A stretch of DNA of 64,000 nt from DTWD01 sp963662965 (GCA_963662965.1 OY759970.1:4712001-4776000); one strand, 5' to 3'. Counted from the first letter of the stretch, positions 1 through 8,172 are shown. A program made the numbers and translations. The notes: generated by a model from the letters alone, not told the origin.

Positions 1-898
1 GCACGAGCATTTCGGGCGAGGACCCGACGATCGCCACGTCACCCATCCGGATGAAGTACATGTACGGCGATGGATTGATATACCGCAGGGCGCGATAGAC
101 CGTGAAGGGGTCGGCCGTAAGCTCGGTTTCGAATCGTTGGGAGAGAACGACCTGAAAGATGTCGCCCGCGGTAATGTAGTCCTTCGCACGGCGCACCGCT
201 CCCTCGAACGCCTCCTGGGTGGTGTTCGACCGAAGGCTGAGCTCTCGCGCCGTCGTCGATTCTGGCTCCGGTAACTGTCGTCGCAGGTCGGCCTCGAGGA
301 GGCGAATCTTCGCCTGGGCGCGCTCGTAGTGTGCTTCGAGGTCAGCGTCGTCACCCGCGTCCACGGCGGCATTCGCAATGACGAGGATGCGGTGTTTCAC
401 ATGGTCGAACGCCAACACCGAATCGAACAGCATAAACGCGGCATCGTCGTCCCCGTCGTCCTCCTTGGGATACGCCTTGCGCGTCCGCTCCAGCGTCGGC
501 TCGAACCATGAGGCTGCATCGTAGCCCAGAAATCCGACAGCCCCACCGGTGAAACGGGGCAGCCCCGGCACGACCGGGGACCGATAGCGCCCCATCAGGT
601 CGCGCAGCGCGTCGACGAACGGCAGAGACAACGTCTCGGTCCCGGTTTCGCGCTCAACTACGGTCCGTCCCGCTGCCGACCGGAGCACGAGAAACGGATC
701 CCTGCCGAGAAACGAGTAGCGCGCCAGACGTTCCCCACCGATAACGCTCTCGAACAGAAACGCGCGGTCTGCCCGGCCGGCCACCGTGAGGAACGCCGAC
801 ACCGGAGTCAACAGATCGGCCATCACTTCGCGGCAGACCGGGACAAAGGTTCCCTCCAGGGCCAGCTCGCGAAACTGCTCGAACGTCGTGTCCGTCAT
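1..898 (-). CDS. trpE: Anthranilate synthase component I (C-terminus beyond window edge)
   Basis: The minus frame runs open from ATG at 898 off the left edge, giving about 299 N-terminal residues of a roughly 500-residue family. TrpE converts chorismate (with glutamine or ammonia) to anthranilate, the first tryptophan-specific step, in the cytosol. Visible family signatures are FLFESVIGGERLARYSFLG near the N-terminus, matching the LLES/RYS region that binds feedback-inhibiting tryptophan, and later DYITAGDIFQVVLSQRF followed by YMYFIRMGDVAIVGSSPEML, typical of the chorismate-binding domain. The start lies 13 bp after the aroDE stop with GAGGAG directly upstream, so the genes are co-transcribed and share the attenuator at 2406-2584. 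The catalytic C-terminal third is not in the window. Pabulating paralogues such as pabB are possible, but the LES motif and operon favour trpE. Confidence 0.93.
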   Translation of the reverse strand, partial: MTDTTFEQFRELALEGTFVPVCREVMADLLTPVSAFLTVAGRADRAFLFESVIGGERLARYSFLGRDPFLVLRSAAGRTVVERETGTETLSLPFVDALRDLMGRYRSPVVPGLPRFTGGAVGFLGYDAASWFEPTLERTRKAYPKEDDGDDDAAFMLFDSVLAFDHVKHRILVIANAAVDAGDDADLEAHYERAQAKIRLLEADLRRQLPEPESTTARELSLRSNTTQEAFEGAVRRAKDYITAGDIFQVVLSQRFETELTADPFTVYRALRYINPSPYMYFIRMGDVAIVGSSPEMLV

Positions 899-911
899 CT
901 CCTCATCCGCG

Positions 912-2381
912 CTACGCCGCCAGCGCACCCGCCTGACGTGCGAGATCCTTTTCCGCCGCGTCGGTAAACAGGGCCGGCGGCGGTGTCTGGCCGGTCCACC
1001 ACGCGAACTGCCGTACCGCCTGGCCGACGAGCATCTCGAGTCCGCCGATCGTCGCGCAGCCGGCCAGAGCCGCCTCCCGCATGAGCCGAGTCGTCGCCGG
1101 GTTGTAGACAAGGTCGTAGACGACGCGGCCATCGAGCGCGTCCTTGGGCAGCGGGAGCAGCGGCGAGTCGTCGAGGTTGGGAAAGGTCCCGAGCGGCGTG
1201 GTGTTCACCAGCAGGTCCCACGATCCGGGCGCCGGGGGCATGAGCACGGCCGTCGCCCCGACGGCCCGACTGACCTCGGACGCTCTCTCTTGCCGACGCG
1301 CACATACGCTCACCACCGCGCCTTCGTGCACGAGCCCCCAGGCCACCCCACGGGCGGCTCCACCGGCGCCGAGTACCGTGGCGCGCACCCCCGACAGGGC
1401 CATCCGGTCAGTCAGCGGCGCCAGAAACCCGGCGACGTCCGTGTTACGCCCGGACCAGCCGTCGGCGTCGACCCGAATAGTGTTGACGGCGCCAACCGCC
1501 CGACTGGTGTCGTCGGCCTCGGCGACTCTCGCTGCGACCGCCTCCTTGAATGGTGCCGTCACGCTGGCGCCGCGAACCCCGACGGCGTGTACGAACTCCG
1601 CGAAATCGTCGATATCCGTCGCCTCGAACGGGACATAGACCGCGTCGATCCCGGCGGCCCGAAACCCGGCGTTGTGCATGGCCGGCGAGACGGAGTGGCT
1701 CACCGGCGATCCGAGCACGCCGTACACCGCCGTCCGCTCCGTGATGTCGTGAAACGCGAACTGCTTGTGCATCCGGTCGAGATCGATCTGTCCCGGAGCG
1801 ACCCCCGCGCCGGCGTAACTCCAGCAGGCGCCAAACCGTCCGGCCAATATTCGCGTCGCCATTCCAGGCGTTCCCATCCCGATCATCACGCGCCGCTCGT
1901 CAACGGTGCCGACCGACACCAGCCGCAACGCCTCGGTCAGACTTTCCACGGTGGCGGCAATCTTGACGACCTCCGCGCCGGTGGCCCGCATGGCACGATA
2001 ACGTTCGTCCAGGTCCCGCGGCACGCCATCGAACGCGTGATAGGACAGGACCACACCGTGTCCCGCCCGCCGATCGAGAAGCTCGTCAGCGAACGACGCC
2101 CCCTGTTCGACGTCGATATACTCAGCGCCGAGAGCACATGCTTCCAGCAGGAGTTTCCGGCGATCGTCCTCGCTTCCGTCGAACGTCCCGCCCTCCCACT
2201 TCGGCCGGCAGGTCACGATGACCGGCTGTCGCCGGTCGGCCAGCAGACCCGCCACATCGGGTCTTGCCACCGAATCCAGTCGCAACTCGACGAGATCGGC
2301 GCCAACCTGCACATCGCGAGACGCACGCAGCTCCTCGGTCGTCGTCCCGGTCACGGTTGCGCATAATTGCGTTTTCCGCAT
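912..2381 (-). CDS. aroDE: Fused 3-dehydroquinate dehydratase (type I) / shikimate dehydrogenase
   Basis: A 489-residue bifunctional shikimate-pathway enzyme: 3-dehydroquinate to 3-dehydroshikimate, then NADPH-dependent reduction to shikimate. Residues 1-210 are a type I DHQase with catalytic His115 in SYHAFDGVP and Schiff-base Lys140 in AEVVKIAAT. Residues 218-489 are AroE, with GSPVSHSVSPAMHN (shikimate-binding serines), SVTAPFK (family NVTxPxK, Lys279), GRNTDVAGF (Asp315) and the nucleotide loop GAGGAARG. ATG at 2381 (MRKTQLCATV) was chosen because the open frame upstream runs through the terminator hairpin and has no DHQase homology. The AroD-AroE fusion is known from plants and some bacteria. 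It is the first structural gene after the aromatic leader and is followed 13 bp later by trpE. Confidence 0.95.
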   Translation of the reverse strand: MRKTQLCATVTGTTTEELRASRDVQVGADLVELRLDSVARPDVAGLLADRRQPVIVTCRPKWEGGTFDGSEDDRRKLLLEACALGAEYIDVEQGASFADELLDRRAGHGVVLSYHAFDGVPRDLDERYRAMRATGAEVVKIAATVESLTEALRLVSVGTVDERRVMIGMGTPGMATRILAGRFGACWSYAGAGVAPGQIDLDRMHKQFAFHDITERTAVYGVLGSPVSHSVSPAMHNAGFRAAGIDAVYVPFEATDIDDFAEFVHAVGVRGASVTAPFKEAVAARVAEADDTSRAVGAVNTIRVDADGWSGRNTDVAGFLAPLTDRMALSGVRATVLGAGGAARGVAWGLVHEGAVVSVCARRQERASEVSRAVGATAVLMPPAPGSWDLLVNTTPLGTFPNLDDSPLLPLPKDALDGRVVYDLVYNPATTRLMREAALAGCATIGGLEMLVGQAVRQFAWWTGQTPPPALFTDAAEKDLARQAGALAA

Positions 2382-2405
2382 GGCTATCAATCTATGAGCC
2401 CACAC

Positions 2406-2441
2406 AAAAAAAGCCCCTTCAGCGTGTGCGCTGAAGAGGCT
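2406..2441 (-). terminator. Rho-independent attenuator terminator upstream of aroDE-trpE
   Basis: On the minus strand the 5' arm AGCCUCUUCAGCG (2441-2429) pairs along all 13 positions (one G-U) with the 3' arm CGCUGAAGGGGCU (2424-2412) around a CACA loop. It is followed directly by seven U residues (2412-2406). It lies 25 nt before the aroDE ATG and 29 nt after the leader peptide stop, where an attenuator should be. The same hairpin has no T-run on the plus strand, so it is directional. Confidence 0.92.
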
Positions 2442-2470
2442 TGGGTGTTTGTCGATGTCTGACCTGTGGT

Positions 2471-2584
2471 CTAGCTGACAGCCCCTCCAGCAATCGCGGT
2501 AAACGCGTAGTACCACCAATAGGCGTACGGCCGCGCCGTGACGACAACCGCCTCGGCGACCGAGATCCGGCTACAGCTTCCCAT
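2471..2584 (-). CDS. Aromatic amino acid leader peptide (37 aa)
   Basis: An ATG at 2584 opens a 37-codon frame ending at TAG 2471-2473. Residues 20-28 read YAYWWYYAF: four Tyr, two adjacent Trp and one Phe within nine codons, all three products of the aromatic pathway. The Trp codons are at 2518-2513 and the Tyr pair at 2512-2507. Codons 32-35 (2491-2480) are the antiterminator arm, so ribosome position decides the RNA fold. The frame is open further upstream to 2734, but the promoter at 2596-2625 places transcription start near 2589, leaving ATG 2584 as the only start inside the transcript and almost without a 5' UTR. Expected role: sensing charged tRNA-Trp, tRNA-Tyr and tRNA-Phe, not a functional protein. 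Confidence 0.85.
   Translation of the reverse strand: MGSCSRISVAEAVVVTARPYAYWWYYAFTAIAGGAVS
2480..2491 (-). promoter_or_regulatory. Antiterminator arm within the leader peptide gene
   Basis: The RNA segment GCUGGAGGGGCU (2491-2480) can form 12 consecutive pairs (two G-U) with AGCCUCUUCAGC (2441-2430), the 5' arm of the terminator. This pairing and the terminator are mutually exclusive. A ribosome stalled at Trp/Tyr codons 23-26 leaves this arm free. One reaching the stop at 2471 covers it and lets the terminator form. Confidence 0.85.
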
Positions 2585-2595
2585 ATCTAACGCTG

Positions 2596-2625
2596 AAATT
2601 AGCAGACCCTCGCCTACGCTGTCAA
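2596..2625 (-). promoter_or_regulatory. Sigma70-type promoter for leader-aroDE-trpE
   Basis: Perfect -35 TTGACA (2625-2620), an 18-bp spacer and -10-like TAATTT (2601-2596; CTAATT would give 17 bp). The predicted start near 2589 lies about five nt before the leader ATG, implying a nearly leaderless mRNA. Confidence 0.6.
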
Positions 2626-2711
2626 TGCTACTCCTTGACCCGCAAGCATTTCCTCCGATATAACCGATTCGAGGCCGTCCAGTCGGCATCGCTGTCCGTT
2701 GCCTGTTGCCA

Positions 2712-4595
2712 ATGAAACCCACTACAGCCCTCAATCACGCTTCCCCCGGACGACCGCTACTGCTGGGTATCGCGCTGGTGGCGATCACCGCGCTGCACCA
2801 TGCCGCGCTGCCCGCGGCGACCGAACGGATGCCGCTCGACGAGGTTGAGGCTGGCATGCAGGGCGTCGGCATCACGGTGTTTGAAGGGTCGAGGCGTGAC
2901 GAATTCGACGTGCACGTGCTCGGCGTGTTGACCAACGTGATGGGGCCCCGCCGAAATCTCATCGTGGCGCGGCTCGAAGGCGGCCCGCTCGCCAACACCG
3001 GCGTCATTCAGGGCATGAGCGGGAGTCCGGTGTACATCGACGACCGGCTGGTCGGGGCGGTGTCCTATTCTCTGGGGTCGTTCGCGAAAGAGGCGATCGC
3101 GGGCATCACGCCGATCGACGAAATGACGGCCACCGACGCGGCCCCCGTCCGAGAGGCACGACATCCCGCGCCCGCCCTACAACTCGCGGCAACCGGACCG
3201 CGGCTCACCGACATCGTCCGGCAGACGTTCGCGCGCTTGACGCCATTCGCCGAGCGCCCGGTCGACATCCACGCGGCGGGTATTCCGACCGCGGAGGCCG
3301 GGCAACTGGGAACGCTCCTCCGACCGATTGCCACCCCGCTCATCTTGAACGGCTTCGTCCCAGAGATTCACAAGCTGTGGTCGACCGCGTTCGACCAGTC
3401 CGGCTTCGTCACGATGATTGGCGGCACGTCGAGCGGCTCCGCCACGCAATCAACGGAAACGGCCACGCTCGAACCTGGCGACCCGATTGGTGCCATCCTC
3501 ATGCGCGGCGATCTGACGATCGCCGGCACCGGCACGGTGACCTTGGTCGAGGACGGCCGGGTCTACGCCTTCGGACACCCGTTCTACAACCTCGGTCATG
3601 CGAAGTTCCCGATGACACGCGCGCATGTCACGACGTTGCTGCCCAGTGTCGCGATCTCCTCTCGCATTGCCTCGATTGGCGAGGTCCTCGGCACCATCGA
3701 CCAGGACCGCTCGACCGGCATCTACGGCACGCTCGGCCCCGGACCGTCCATGATCCCGGTGACCGTCAGCTTGTCGGCCGCAGATCGAGACCTTAACGAA
3801 CGCTTCGAGTTCGAGATCATCGATGATGCGCTTTTTACTCCGCTCCTGACCTACACCGGCGTGCTGAATACCTTTTTTTCGTGGACGCGGGAAGTCGGCG
3901 CGAGCACCTACGAAGTGTCGGGCGTGGCACGATTGCGAGGCCACGACGACGTTGGCTTCCGCAACGTGTTTACGGGAGACACGGCAGGCATCAGCGCCGC
4001 CCTGTCCACGGCGGTTCCGCTGACGGCGCTCCTGGCCAATGCGTTCGAGCCGATTGACCTCGAGCGCGTCGACATCACGATCGCCTTCTATGAGGAACGT
4101 CGGGTGGCCACCCTGCAGCGTGTCTGGGTCGATGCCGACCGTCTGCGCGCCGGCGACACGGTACCGGTCAAGATTGCTTCACGAACCGCTGCTGGCGACA
4201 ACATCGTCAACACGGTGGAGGTGCCATTACCACGGCACATCACCGGACGGGTACAGCTGCTCGTTGCCGACGCCGCGGTGTTGCTGCAGCGTGAAGTGCA
4301 AGCTGGACGGCAGGCACAACAGGCACGGTCGCTCCCGCAGTTGATCCGAGCCCTCAACACCACCCGCCAAAATGATCGGTTCTATGTGCAACTCCTGAGT
4401 GCGCAAGCCGGCGCCGTGGTCCGCGGCGCACCGCTCACCGCCCTACCGCCGTCGGTGCTGGCTGTGCTCGAGGGCGACCGTGAAAGCGGCGAAGTGGTGC
4501 GGCTGCAGCAGGCCACGCTCGGGGAGTGGGAAGTGCCGACCAACCATGTCGTCTCGGGCTCCCGTCTTCTCACGCTGACCATCGAGGCCGGATGA
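2712..4595 (+). CDS. SpoIVB-type (S55) serine peptidase-like secreted protein
   Basis: 627 residues from ATG 2712; an in-frame TTG at 2706 is possible but less likely. An N-terminal hydrophobic segment (about residues 16-36) is a signal peptide or anchor. GMSGSPVYIDDRLVGAVSYS (about 101-120) matches the nucleophile region of Bacillus SpoIVB, the serine peptidase that signals between sporangium compartments. AFGHPFYNLGHAKF (about 286) resembles the SpoIVB catalytic-histidine region. The motif order here is Ser before His, opposite to SpoIVB as I know it. No PDZ domain was recognised before the Ser motif. The C-terminal 250 residues look like beta-sandwich. It shares an ATGA overlap with the next gene, so the two are translationally coupled. 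The substrate is unknown, and the context gives no sign of sporulation. Confidence 0.75.
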   Translation: MKPTTALNHASPGRPLLLGIALVAITALHHAALPAATERMPLDEVEAGMQGVGITVFEGSRRDEFDVHVLGVLTNVMGPRRNLIVARLEGGPLANTGVIQGMSGSPVYIDDRLVGAVSYSLGSFAKEAIAGITPIDEMTATDAAPVREARHPAPALQLAATGPRLTDIVRQTFARLTPFAERPVDIHAAGIPTAEAGQLGTLLRPIATPLILNGFVPEIHKLWSTAFDQSGFVTMIGGTSSGSATQSTETATLEPGDPIGAILMRGDLTIAGTGTVTLVEDGRVYAFGHPFYNLGHAKFPMTRAHVTTLLPSVAISSRIASIGEVLGTIDQDRSTGIYGTLGPGPSMIPVTVSLSAADRDLNERFEFEIIDDALFTPLLTYTGVLNTFFSWTREVGASTYEVSGVARLRGHDDVGFRNVFTGDTAGISAALSTAVPLTALLANAFEPIDLERVDITIAFYEERRVATLQRVWVDADRLRAGDTVPVKIASRTAAGDNIVNTVEVPLPRHITGRVQLLVADAAVLLQREVQAGRQAQQARSLPQLIRALNTTRQNDRFYVQLLSAQAGAVVRGAPLTALPPSVLAVLEGDRESGEVVRLQQATLGEWEVPTNHVVSGSRLLTLTIEAG

Positions 4596-6835
4596 CGGCC
4601 TGCCGCCGCATCCTCCTACCCGTAGTGTCCGCGCTCATGCTGTCGATCGCCATTGTCTCCGTGCGCGCGGCGTCCCCCATGTTCTGGCGCGTGTCGACCC
4701 AAGCGGAGTTTCTGCGCGGGGACGCCGAGAACGTGTCGGTCGTTGCCGATGGACGATTGCTCCTTGGTCCCAACGCGGAAACGGTCCACGAGATCGCCGC
4801 GCCGTTTGTCTGGTCTCTCGTCGTGGGACCTGATGCAGTGTGGATCGGGAGCGGCGACGATGGCGTCGTGTCTCGAATCACGCCGGACGGCGACGTCGCC
4901 ATCGAGCACGATGTCGACGCGCTCAATGTCTATGCCCTCGCCGTCAACGGTACGGACGGCGTGTTTGCCGGAACGGCACCGGACGGCACGGTGGTGGCCA
5001 TCGACTCAGATGGCGCCACGCGCGAGCTCTTCAATCCCGAAGAACCCTACATCTGGGCGCTCGCGACTGCCGCCGACGGCACGCTCTACGTCGGAACTGG
5101 CAACCCGGGACGTATCTACCGTATCCCGCGTGGCCCCGCCGGCCCGTCGGGCGCAGAGGCGACCCTCCTCTATGACACCGGCGCGACGCACGTTCGCGCT
5201 CTCGTCGTCGATTCCGACGGCGGCGTCATTGCCGGGACCAGCGGACCGGGGCATGTAGTCCGAGTCGACGCCGATGGGGAGGCCTTCGTCCTTCTGGATT
5301 CGGGCTACGACGAAATCACCGCGGTCCGAACCGGCGCCGGTGGCTCCCTTCTCGCCGTCGCCGTGAGTGGAATGGCCGGCTCAGGCGGCTCGCCGGCCGC
5401 AGGGACGGCGCCCGCCAATGCCGCCAGCGTCAGTACGGGAACCACGGCCGCGAACATTGGAGCAACCGCGAGCGCGGCGCTGACGACCCCCGCCGCCCAG
5501 CTTGATGACCCTGGTAACAAGGGCGCCGTGTTTCGTATCGCCGCAGACGGACTCTGGGACGTGATATGGGACTCGAGCGAGGACACCCCGTATGACGCGA
5601 CGCCCAACCCTGCGGCGGCCGGCGGCATCGTCATTGGCACCGGACCGAACGGGAAGGTCTTTCGTGTCGCCGATGACGGGGCGACCACGACCCTGCTTAC
5701 CCGCGCCCCGGCCCAGCAGGTCACCCGACTTGCCACCGACCCCGATGGCCAGCTCTACTACGCGACCTCCAACCCCGGCACGTTGGCCCGTCTGGTGGCC
5801 GACCGCGCTGGAGAGGGCACGTATGTGTCCGAGGTCCACGACACGGGAACGGTGGCAACGTGGGGCACCATTCGATGGCAGGCGTCGACGCCGGGGGATA
5901 GCGCGATCGAGATATTCACACGCTCCGGGAACACCGCCACGCCCGGTGATACCTGGAGCAGTTGGTCTGAATCGTACGACGATGCCACTGGCACCGCCGT
6001 CACCAGTCCAAAGGCACGCTACATCCAGTGGAAAGCGGTGCTGTGCGGTCAATCGGACACGCCCGCGCTCCTGTCCGTCACCACGGCCTATCTCCCGAGA
6101 AATCTCGCCCCAGAGGTGACCGACATCACGGTCCATGACGCCGGCCGGGTGTTTCAGCAGACCTTCGCGAGTGGTGATCCGCCGATCGCGGGCCTCGACC
6201 TTCCGCGCGAACCGCCGTCGAACAACCGAAACGGAGGACCCGGCGACACACCGCCGACAACCCTTGGCCGTCAGGTCTACCGCAAAGGCCTCCAGACATT
6301 CGTCTGGACGGCGCGCGACCTCAACACGGACCAGCTACGATTCGACGTCCTCTACCGCCTCGAGAGCGCCATCGCGGCAGACGATGACGACACTTGGCGT
6401 CCGCTGAAAAGCCAGACCGGCGCGACGATTTTCACCTGGGACACGACCTCGGTGCCCGACGGTAGCTACGTGGTGCGCGTGGTGGCGTCGGATGGCATCT
6501 CGAACGCGCCCAACGAGGTGCTGACCGGCACACGCGACACCGGTCCCGTCATGATCGACAATACGCCGCCCCGCATCGTCGTCGAGGGTCCGCCCGCCGG
6601 AGGCGCCGATGTGACGGTCGCGTTCACCGTCACCGATGCCCTCTCACCAATCGATCGGGTCGAATACTCGCTCGATACCGAGCAGTGGCAGATTGTGTAT
6701 CCGGTGGACGGCATTCCGGATAGTCGCGAAGAGCGCTTCGAGATCACCGTTACCGGTGACGACGTGGCACGCATGGTCGTGCGAGCCACGGACTCGATGG
6801 ACAACACGTCGACGGCAGGCGTAACGAGGCCTTGA
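4592..6835 (+). CDS. Secreted beta-propeller protein with C-terminal Ig/fibronectin-like region
   Basis: 747 residues. ATG 4592 overlaps the preceding stop (ATGA), and the longer open frame from 4526 lies inside the S55 gene. A signal segment RILLPVVSALMLSIAIVSVRA precedes repeated blade-like units such as VWIGSGDDGVVSRITPDG, VFAGTAPDGTVVAIDSDG and LYVGTGNPGRIYRIPRG (roughly residues 50-430). The middle contains an Ala/Gly/Thr-rich linker (about 265-310). The C-terminal half (DGSYVVRVVASDGISNAPNE, DNTPPRIVVEGPPAGG) resembles cadherin/Ig-like beta-sandwiches. Probably periplasmic or outer surface; its role with the S55 partner is inferred from coupling only. The gene ends directly at a copy of the dispersed repeat. 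Confidence 0.7.
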   Translation: MTACRRILLPVVSALMLSIAIVSVRAASPMFWRVSTQAEFLRGDAENVSVVADGRLLLGPNAETVHEIAAPFVWSLVVGPDAVWIGSGDDGVVSRITPDGDVAIEHDVDALNVYALAVNGTDGVFAGTAPDGTVVAIDSDGATRELFNPEEPYIWALATAADGTLYVGTGNPGRIYRIPRGPAGPSGAEATLLYDTGATHVRALVVDSDGGVIAGTSGPGHVVRVDADGEAFVLLDSGYDEITAVRTGAGGSLLAVAVSGMAGSGGSPAAGTAPANAASVSTGTTAANIGATASAALTTPAAQLDDPGNKGAVFRIAADGLWDVIWDSSEDTPYDATPNPAAAGGIVIGTGPNGKVFRVADDGATTTLLTRAPAQQVTRLATDPDGQLYYATSNPGTLARLVADRAGEGTYVSEVHDTGTVATWGTIRWQASTPGDSAIEIFTRSGNTATPGDTWSSWSESYDDATGTAVTSPKARYIQWKAVLCGQSDTPALLSVTTAYLPRNLAPEVTDITVHDAGRVFQQTFASGDPPIAGLDLPREPPSNNRNGGPGDTPPTTLGRQVYRKGLQTFVWTARDLNTDQLRFDVLYRLESAIAADDDDTWRPLKSQTGATIFTWDTTSVPDGSYVVRVVASDGISNAPNEVLTGTRDTGPVMIDNTPPRIVVEGPPAGGADVTVAFTVTDALSPIDRVEYSLDTEQWQIVYPVDGIPDSREERFEITVTGDDVARMVVRATDSMDNTSTAGVTRP

Positions 6836-6932
6836 TTAGACGGGGCTGACTTCCCCGAAACCCGTCGCCGGCACTCGCGGGAACCCCTTCGCCCCACTCC
6901 GTGCCGGCGGGGGCGCGCCGTGCGCGCCCTTG
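6836..6932 (+). repeat. Dispersed GC-rich repeat, copy 1
   Basis: Starts TTAGACGGGGCTGAC, continues CCCCGAAACCCGTCGCCGG and ends near GCCGTGCGCGCCCT. It shares these blocks with copies at 11126, 40196, 45643 and 50287. It lies immediately after the preceding stop codon. Confidence 0.75.
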
Positions 6933-6987
6933 ATCGTACCGAGTGAGATCTGACGTCACAGACTACGGTGAGCGAACGGAGTGGGAC

Positions 6988-7075
6988 GTTCGGGGTCCCC
7001 GCGAGTGAGTGAGCCAGGGGGTCTCTGGGAAGCGCCCGAGTCTCAGTCGTTCAATCGAGGGCGATATTCCCTCGG
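6988..7075 (-). repeat. Dispersed GC-rich repeat, copy 2 (variant)
   Basis: Read on the minus strand it contains GGCTCACTCACTCGCGGGGA and GCGCTTCCCAGAGACCCC, matching 31245-31306. The plus-strand block GGGCGATATTCCC also occurs near 11783. It overlaps the 3' end of the anti-sigma gene. Confidence 0.5.
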
Positions 7076-7464
7076 CCTGACATTGAACCGCGGCAGTCAG
7101 AACCGACCACCGCGGTCGCAAGCAGTGCGCAGACAGCCGTCGCGACACAGGCCGCACTGGCCAGCCACACAAGGTGCACGTTCTCGACCAGACGCCGAAT
7201 ACCGGTGGTGCGAGCGACTTCCTGCTCGGCAGACACCCGACTGAGGACCATCTCGCCAGAGGCGCGCACCTGTTCGACGAGCTCGGAATCGAGAAGCCCG
7301 TCACCGGCGCTCTTGACGACCTCGCTCAACTCGCGGCCCTCACGCACGACGTCCGCGCACGCCTGGCACTCGGTGAAATTCGAATCGATCGCGATAGGGT
7401 GGTCGACGGATAGTTCGTTGTTCAGATACGCCGCAAGACGACCGCCGGCATATACGCAGGTCAT
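7051..7464 (-). CDS. Single-pass anti-sigma factor-like protein
   Basis: 137 residues from ATG 7464. An N-terminal cytoplasmic part (GGRLAAYLNNELS ... ECQACADVV) resembles zinc-binding anti-sigma (ZAS/zf-HC2) domains that hold ECF sigma factors inactive. A transmembrane helix, LVWLASAACVATAVCALLATAVVG, follows near residues 97-120. The usual H-x3-C-x2-C has the two cysteines (CQAC), but the histidine position is Asn (NFTEC), so zinc binding is doubtful. The start overlaps the restored sigma stop (ATGA), the usual coupling of ECF sigma/anti-sigma pairs. Family assignment rests mainly on context plus the CxxC and TM layout. Confidence 0.65.
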   Translation of the reverse strand: MTCVYAGGRLAAYLNNELSVDHPIAIDSNFTECQACADVVREGRELSEVVKSAGDGLLDSELVEQVRASGEMVLSRVSAEQEVARTTGIRRLVENVHLVWLASAACVATAVCALLATAVVGSDCRGSMSGRGNIALD

Positions 7465-8063
7465 GATGGCCACACCTCTTGCAACGCGTGCCGTAGAGCC
7501 GCGCGCGAGCGAGCCTCAACTTAATCGTACCGACGGTCACTCCGAGCGAGAATGCAATTTCTTGATATTGTAAACTGTGAAACTCGTGAAGGATCAGCGC
7601 CGAGCGCTAATCGAACGGCAACTGGACGAGCGCGGCGCGCATGTGGGCCGCGAGGCGCTGCCGATCGAGCTCCACGTCCGCCGACGTGTGTCTGGCGGCC
7701 ACCGGATCCCCGTGAGCTTCCGCATACGACTCGAGCGATACCTGGCGCGGAACGACCACGGCGCGCCCACCAGCGACGGCGGTTGCGCGCCTGGTTGACG
7801 ACGATGCGGTAGACCCAAGTCCGGAGTGCGGTCTCCCCTCGAACGGTGCCAATCGTCCTGAAGATGCGGAGGAACACCTCCGGCGACACGTCGATCGCCT
7901 CCTCCCGGTCGCCAAGTAGAGCGACCGCCAGCTGGAAGACCATCACCTGGTGTGTCTTGACGAGGGCCCGACACGCCTCCTCGTCGCCTGCCGCACATCG
8001 CTCGACGAGCGACGACTCCGTCGTGGCTACGCCGGACCATCCAACAGCGGATGCGGATCGCAC
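7461..8063 (-). pseudogene. ECF-type RNA polymerase sigma factor, frame-disrupted
   Basis: Reading from GTG 8063, preceded by GGAGG, region 2 is clear (LVERCAAGDEEACRALV, DVSPEVFLRIFRTIG, RTWVYRIVVNQARNRRRWW). Near 7752 one extra base shifts the frame. The next frame carries the linker RQVSLESYAEAHGD and region 4 (QLPFD-stop-RSALILHEFHSLQYQEIAFSLGVTVGTIKLRLARAR), interrupted by TAG at 7607-7609 where the family usually has Gln or Glu. A second shift near 7510 returns to the original frame, giving ALRHALQEVWPS and a stop overlapping the anti-sigma ATG. The span of 603 bp is a whole number of codons. As read, no functional sigma factor is made. A real null allele or consensus errors are both possible. 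Confidence 0.8.
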
Positions 8064-8144
8064 GCGTTCCCTCCAGACGAAGTGGAATGCTGTGCTCAGG
8101 GTCCCGTATTGCAACCTGCCATGCAAGTCTCAACCTTTATAGAA

Positions 8145-8172
8145 TACGACACCGGCCCGGCCAGAAAGTTCC
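8145..8172 (-). promoter_or_regulatory. Possible ECF-type autoregulatory promoter
   Basis: Upstream of the sigma gene, on its strand, lies GGAAC (8172-8168), 17 bp, then GTCGTA (8150-8145). The GGAAC/CGTA-like pair is typical of ECF sigma promoters, which often drive their own gene. Motif evidence only. Confidence 0.4.

Noticed and set aside
786..2366. Open frame of 526 codons on the plus strand
   Set aside because: Antisense to aroDE and trpE. Its translation is Arg/Gly/His-rich without domain signals, a usual shadow in GC-rich DNA.
2471..2734. 87-residue protein gene in front of aroDE
   Set aside because: Only the last 37 codons lie downstream of the promoter and are meaningful; the rest is upstream DNA that happens to be open.
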